A stretch of DNA of 14,196 nt, taken from Actinobacteria bacterium ATB1. Lineage in GTDB: Bacteria > Actinomycetota > Acidimicrobiia > UBA2766. This document shows, piece by piece, positions 11,356 through 14,196 of this stretch. Location of the stretch: the NCBI GenBank assembly GCA_021404985.1, contig QWHP01000015.1, positions 1-14,196 of the forward strand, read 5' to 3'. A program made the translations under genes and the position numbers. The notes below the pieces were generated by a model. The model saw nothing but the letters and a program-made list of their open reading frames with translations. It had not been told where the DNA came from and did not search any database. Within the stretch, counting starts at the first letter, position 1. Every line of letters begins with the position of its first letter.

Positions 11356-14196
11356 TCAGGTGTTGTCGCGAACGGTCCAGGAGATCGTGTAGCTCTTCGG
11401 CACTCCACCGATCCAGACCGTCCCCGAGTGGGAGGCGCGCGCCGAATCCGGAACCCCTGATATGCGGCCCACGGGCGTGAAGAGAAGCGATGACGTGAGG
11501 TTCACGCCTGCGGTCGGGTCGACGACTCGGACGCTCCCGCTGTAGGACCCGGCCCAACTGATCCGGTACACCGAGAACGTCACGGTCGCCGTTCCAGAAC
11601 CTGGTCCGGGGATAGTGCCGGTTCCCGTCACGTTCGATATGACACCTGTGCCCGGTGGATTGACGTTCACATCGCCGGACGTGAGCGATCCGGACGCGCT
11701 GTACGAGATCGCACCGGCGATCGTGACGCTGACCTCGTCAGGTGGGATCGGCGCCTGGACGGTGATCGCGGGCAGGCCTGTCGAGGCGACCGCCCCGTCG
11801 TCGTCGACGACGGCAACCCGCGGTCTGTATGTCGCCGCGGTCGAGTACGTGTGTGATGTCGTCGGTGTCGCAGTGGTCAGGTCGTCCGTGCCGTCACCGT
11901 CGAAGTCCCAGCGATACGAGGCGATCGAGCCGTCGGGGTCGGACGAGGCGCTCGCGTCGAAATCGACCTCGAGCGGCTCAGTGCCCGAAACCGGGACCGC
12001 CGACGCCTTGGCGACCGGAGGTTCGTTCGGCACGGCCGACGCCGAGTCGAGACGGCCGTCGTAGTCGACGACGTAGCCCCACCAGTTGTTCGAGAACGGC
12101 TCGCCGCCGATGACGGAGGACCCCGGCGCACGCGGGATGTGCGCCAGATACCAGCGCACATATCCGACCCCGTCACAGCCCCAGTCGAAGCAGTCGAGAG
12201 ACTGCGTGGCACCGGTGGTGGTCGGGTAGTCGTACCAGTCGTCGGCCGTGGAAGTGACGTTGGGATGGCTCGTGAAGTAGTCGTACTCCGTGGTCGAGAT
12301 CGGTGGGTTCGACGGGCCGCCGACACCTGCCTGTCCGGGGTAGTCGCGGTCGTAGAGGCTGAAGGCATGCCACGGGTTCGAGGCTGGGGCGTCATACCAC
12401 TTGCCCTGCCCTACGGTGAGGGACATGACGCCTGCGACCCGCTGGGCGAACCCATCCATCGACTCGGCAAGAACCTGGTCGTTGGAGAAGCCGAGGTCCG
12501 GATCCGAGGGAATCTGGGGCGCCACCGACCAGCCCATCACCGAATACGTGCTGCCACAGTCAGGCAGGTCGTAGCTCGGGTACCAAGCGGGGTCGCTCGG
12601 CGTGTGTGGTATGGCGTCACCGGGGATCTTCATCGCCCACTTCTCGAACCCGAAATCGGGACCGCCGACGAGCCAGACCTCCGAGATGTTGTCCGACGCT
12701 ATCTTGTCGCAGACGTCGAAGCGGTCCATGATCGCCGAGTAGTCGGTCGTACCCGCGTGCGCGGACCCTCCCCTGCCCATCACCCAGTCGAGGTAGCCGG
12801 TTTCGGAGTAGGTGAAGCTGTCCTCGAACTCCGGGAACTCGTTCACAGTGTGGGTCTCGGCAATCTCGTACGTGATACCGGCCGCCGCCCCCATTTCGTC
12901 TGCCATCTGCCCCACGAGCTCCAGCGGATTTCGCCACGTCAGGTACGTGGAGAGGTTCTTGTCCCCCCGGGTGGCGAGCACCGGGTCGTAGACGATCGCC
13001 ATGACCTTCGACTTCTTCTCGAAGACCGTGATCGTGAGCGTGTAGTAGGCCGTCGACGGTTCCGTGTACTCGGTGTCATGAGTCGCCGTCAGCTTCACGA
13101 TGTAGGTACCGGGGTCGGTGAAGGTGTGGGTCACGACACCACCGGTGCCTGTGTCACCGTCGCCGTAGTCCCACGAGTAGTCGATGAGGCCACCCTGCTC
13201 CTCGACGATTCGGCTCTCGGCATCGAAGGTGACGGTCAGGGGCGCGATGCCGGTCCGCTCGGAGGCGACGATCTCGGGGTATGGCCCCCACCGGCCCTCC
13301 TCCGGGACGTCGTACCAGCAGTTGAAGGCAGGCTCGACAGTCGACGAGGTTATGCCGACTCCGGCGAAGGCCGTGTCGACTGCTGCGTACTCGGTGCTCG
13401 CAGCGCCGTAGATGTCCTTCGCCGCCGCCAGGAACGCAAGCCGCGTCTGTGTGAAGTTCGTCTCGGGCAACATGTGGCGCTCGAGTGCCCGGTAGGCGAT
13501 CTTCTCCGCCCGCGCCTTGTCGAGTCCCGTGGCGAGGAGGTAGAAGGCGTGGTTGATGATCCCGCTGTTCGTGTGCACGGCTCCGTTGTCGATGCACAGA
13601 GGGACGTAGTTGATGACGTCGTCTATGTGTGCCGGCTGGTCGTAGAGCGTCGGATCCTCGAGAGAGCGGATCACTCCGAGGGCGCTGCCGTCGCCCATCA
13701 GCCAGTCGTCGCGGTCGACCATCGCGCCCATGATGTCCGACATCGCCTCGTTCACGGCCCCTGATGCGTTTACGTAGTCGAGACCCGCCGAGGTCTGGGA
13801 CACGGCGTGCGTCCACTCGTGGGCGACGATGTCGCGGGTCACCATTCCAGTCGTGAAGCCGGTCCAGGAGCCGTTCCAGAAGGCGTTCGCGCCGAGGGCA
13901 GTCGAATACTCGGCGACCGCGTCCATCCGTGCGCCCTCACCGTCCCACGAGACCCTTCCATGGGTGTTCAGGTAGTAGTCGTAGACCTCGCCGGTGTATG
14001 TGTGGAGGTTCGTTACCTGGAGTGTGGGGGGAAGCCACCAAGGCGCGACCTTCGCCGTTTCGGTGTACTGCAGCCAGCCCTTGCCAGACCAGAGAAGGTC
14101 GAGAGGGTTCGCCCTGTACGTGTAGCGGCGCCGGTCGTTCACGGTGTCGGTCACGGTGACGTCACGGTTCACGAGGACCGATCGGTCGACTGCGTC
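11356..14196 (-). CDS. Partial secreted M4 (thermolysin-like) metalloprotease with PKD-type domains and an unassigned central domain
   Basis: 946 residues are visible; the N-terminus (signal peptide and most of the propeptide) lies beyond 14196. GTG 14170-14172 is a Val within the propeptide end (DAVDRSVLV...), not a start; numbering below begins there. The M4 catalytic domain (about 25-275) has TYTGEVYDYYLNTHGR, zinc ligands H118/H122 and catalytic E119 in AHEWTHAV, Y133, third zinc ligand E142 in NEAMSD, and D195 and H200 in DNGAVHTNSGIINHAFYLL. All thermolysin active-site residues are present. A PKD-type domain follows (about 297-384; YSWDYGDGD, VTHTFTDPGTYIVKLTA), then an unassigned region (389-705), a second PKD (717-806; YRWDFDGDGTDD, TSHTYSTAATY) and a beta-rich Gly/Ser/Thr tail ending in SWTVRDNT with no sortase or membrane anchor. 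It is probably exported and self-processed. Confidence 0.93.
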   Translation of the reverse strand, partial: DAVDRSVLVNRDVTVTDTVNDRRRYTYRANPLDLLWSGKGWLQYTETAKVAPWWLPPTLQVTNLHTYTGEVYDYYLNTHGRVSWDGEGARMDAVAEYSTALGANAFWNGSWTGFTTGMVTRDIVAHEWTHAVSQTSAGLDYVNASGAVNEAMSDIMGAMVDRDDWLMGDGSALGVIRSLEDPTLYDQPAHIDDVINYVPLCIDNGAVHTNSGIINHAFYLLATGLDKARAEKIAYRALERHMLPETNFTQTRLAFLAAAKDIYGAASTEYAAVDTAFAGVGITSSTVEPAFNCWYDVPEEGRWGPYPEIVASERTGIAPLTVTFDAESRIVEEQGGLIDYSWDYGDGDTGTGGVVTHTFTDPGTYIVKLTATHDTEYTEPSTAYYTLTITVFEKKSKVMAIVYDPVLATRGDKNLSTYLTWRNPLELVGQMADEMGAAAGITYEIAETHTVNEFPEFEDSFTYSETGYLDWVMGRGGSAHAGTTDYSAIMDRFDVCDKIASDNISEVWLVGGPDFGFEKWAMKIPGDAIPHTPSDPAWYPSYDLPDCGSTYSVMGWSVAPQIPSDPDLGFSNDQVLAESMDGFAQRVAGVMSLTVGQGKWYDAPASNPWHAFSLYDRDYPGQAGVGGPSNPPISTTEYDYFTSHPNVTSTADDWYDYPTTTGATQSLDCFDWGCDGVGYVRWYLAHIPRAPGSSVIGGEPFSNNWWGYVVDYDGRLDSASAVPNEPPVAKASAVPVSGTEPLEVDFDASASSDPDGSIASYRWDFDGDGTDDLTTATPTTSHTYSTAATYRPRVAVVDDDGAVASTGLPAITVQAPIPPDEVSVTIAGAISYSASGSLTSGDVNVNPPGTGVISNVTGTGTIPGPGSGTATVTFSVYRISWAGSYSGSVRVVDPTAGVNLTSSLLFTPVGRISGVPDSARASHSGTVWIGGVPKSYTISWTVRDNT

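Noticed and set aside
12139..13764. 541-codon plus-strand open frame opposite the protease
   Set aside because: The minus-strand frame encodes M4 and PKD motifs; the plus-strand product is a low-complexity Arg/Val-rich shadow with no recognisable domain.

Overview
The window reads as high-GC Actinomycetota DNA. The grounds are almost exclusive G/C at third codon positions, an LLM-class F420-type oxidoreductase, a VapBC pair, and TANNNT -10 boxes placed six bases ahead of start codons, as in leaderless actinobacterial transcripts. The genus cannot be named from what is visible. The first ~470 bases look different: they encode part of a four-cysteine, FAD-binding subunit of the 4-hydroxybenzoyl-CoA reductase type with less strict codon use. 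Homology to that family stops abruptly near 466-490, which suggests an assembly chimera or a recombination junction.

Layout. (1) 1-489, minus: truncated HcrB-like subunit. (2) 478-4284: an accessory block ending at a tRNA. It holds a small zinc-finger-like protein (+), then on the minus strand a DUF6615-like putative nuclease, a cysteine-containing protein of unknown function, and a tyrosine recombinase. The recombinase start faces the 3' end of an initiator tRNA-fMet gene (4285-4361, minus). This is the usual arrangement of an integrative element sitting in a tRNA, with the nuclease-like gene as possible defence cargo. The second attachment site is not visible. (3) 4680-5311, minus: vapBC toxin-antitoxin pair with a putative operator over the vapB start. 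(4) 5470-7181, minus: probable two-gene operon of an F420-type LLM oxidoreductase followed by a RhlG-like short-chain dehydrogenase. (5) 7364-10842, plus: a SAM methyltransferase broken by a one-base deletion, a BBE-type FAD-linked oxidase, an EthD-like protein and a small lipoprotein. (6) 10845-14196, minus: an SRPBCC protein with a predicted leaderless promoter, and a large secreted M4 (thermolysin-like) protease, cut by the window end, carrying two PKD-type domains around a ~315-residue region I cannot assign.

Functional reading. Blocks 4 and 5 share a 182-bp divergent intergenic region and combine F420, NAD(P), SAM and FAD enzymes with an EthD-like protein. This resembles a small-molecule modification or degradation locus, but no substrate can be named. 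The protease is probably exported and independent of that locus. The best candidates for something new are the tRNA-linked block with its DUF6615-like gene and the unassigned domain inside the protease.
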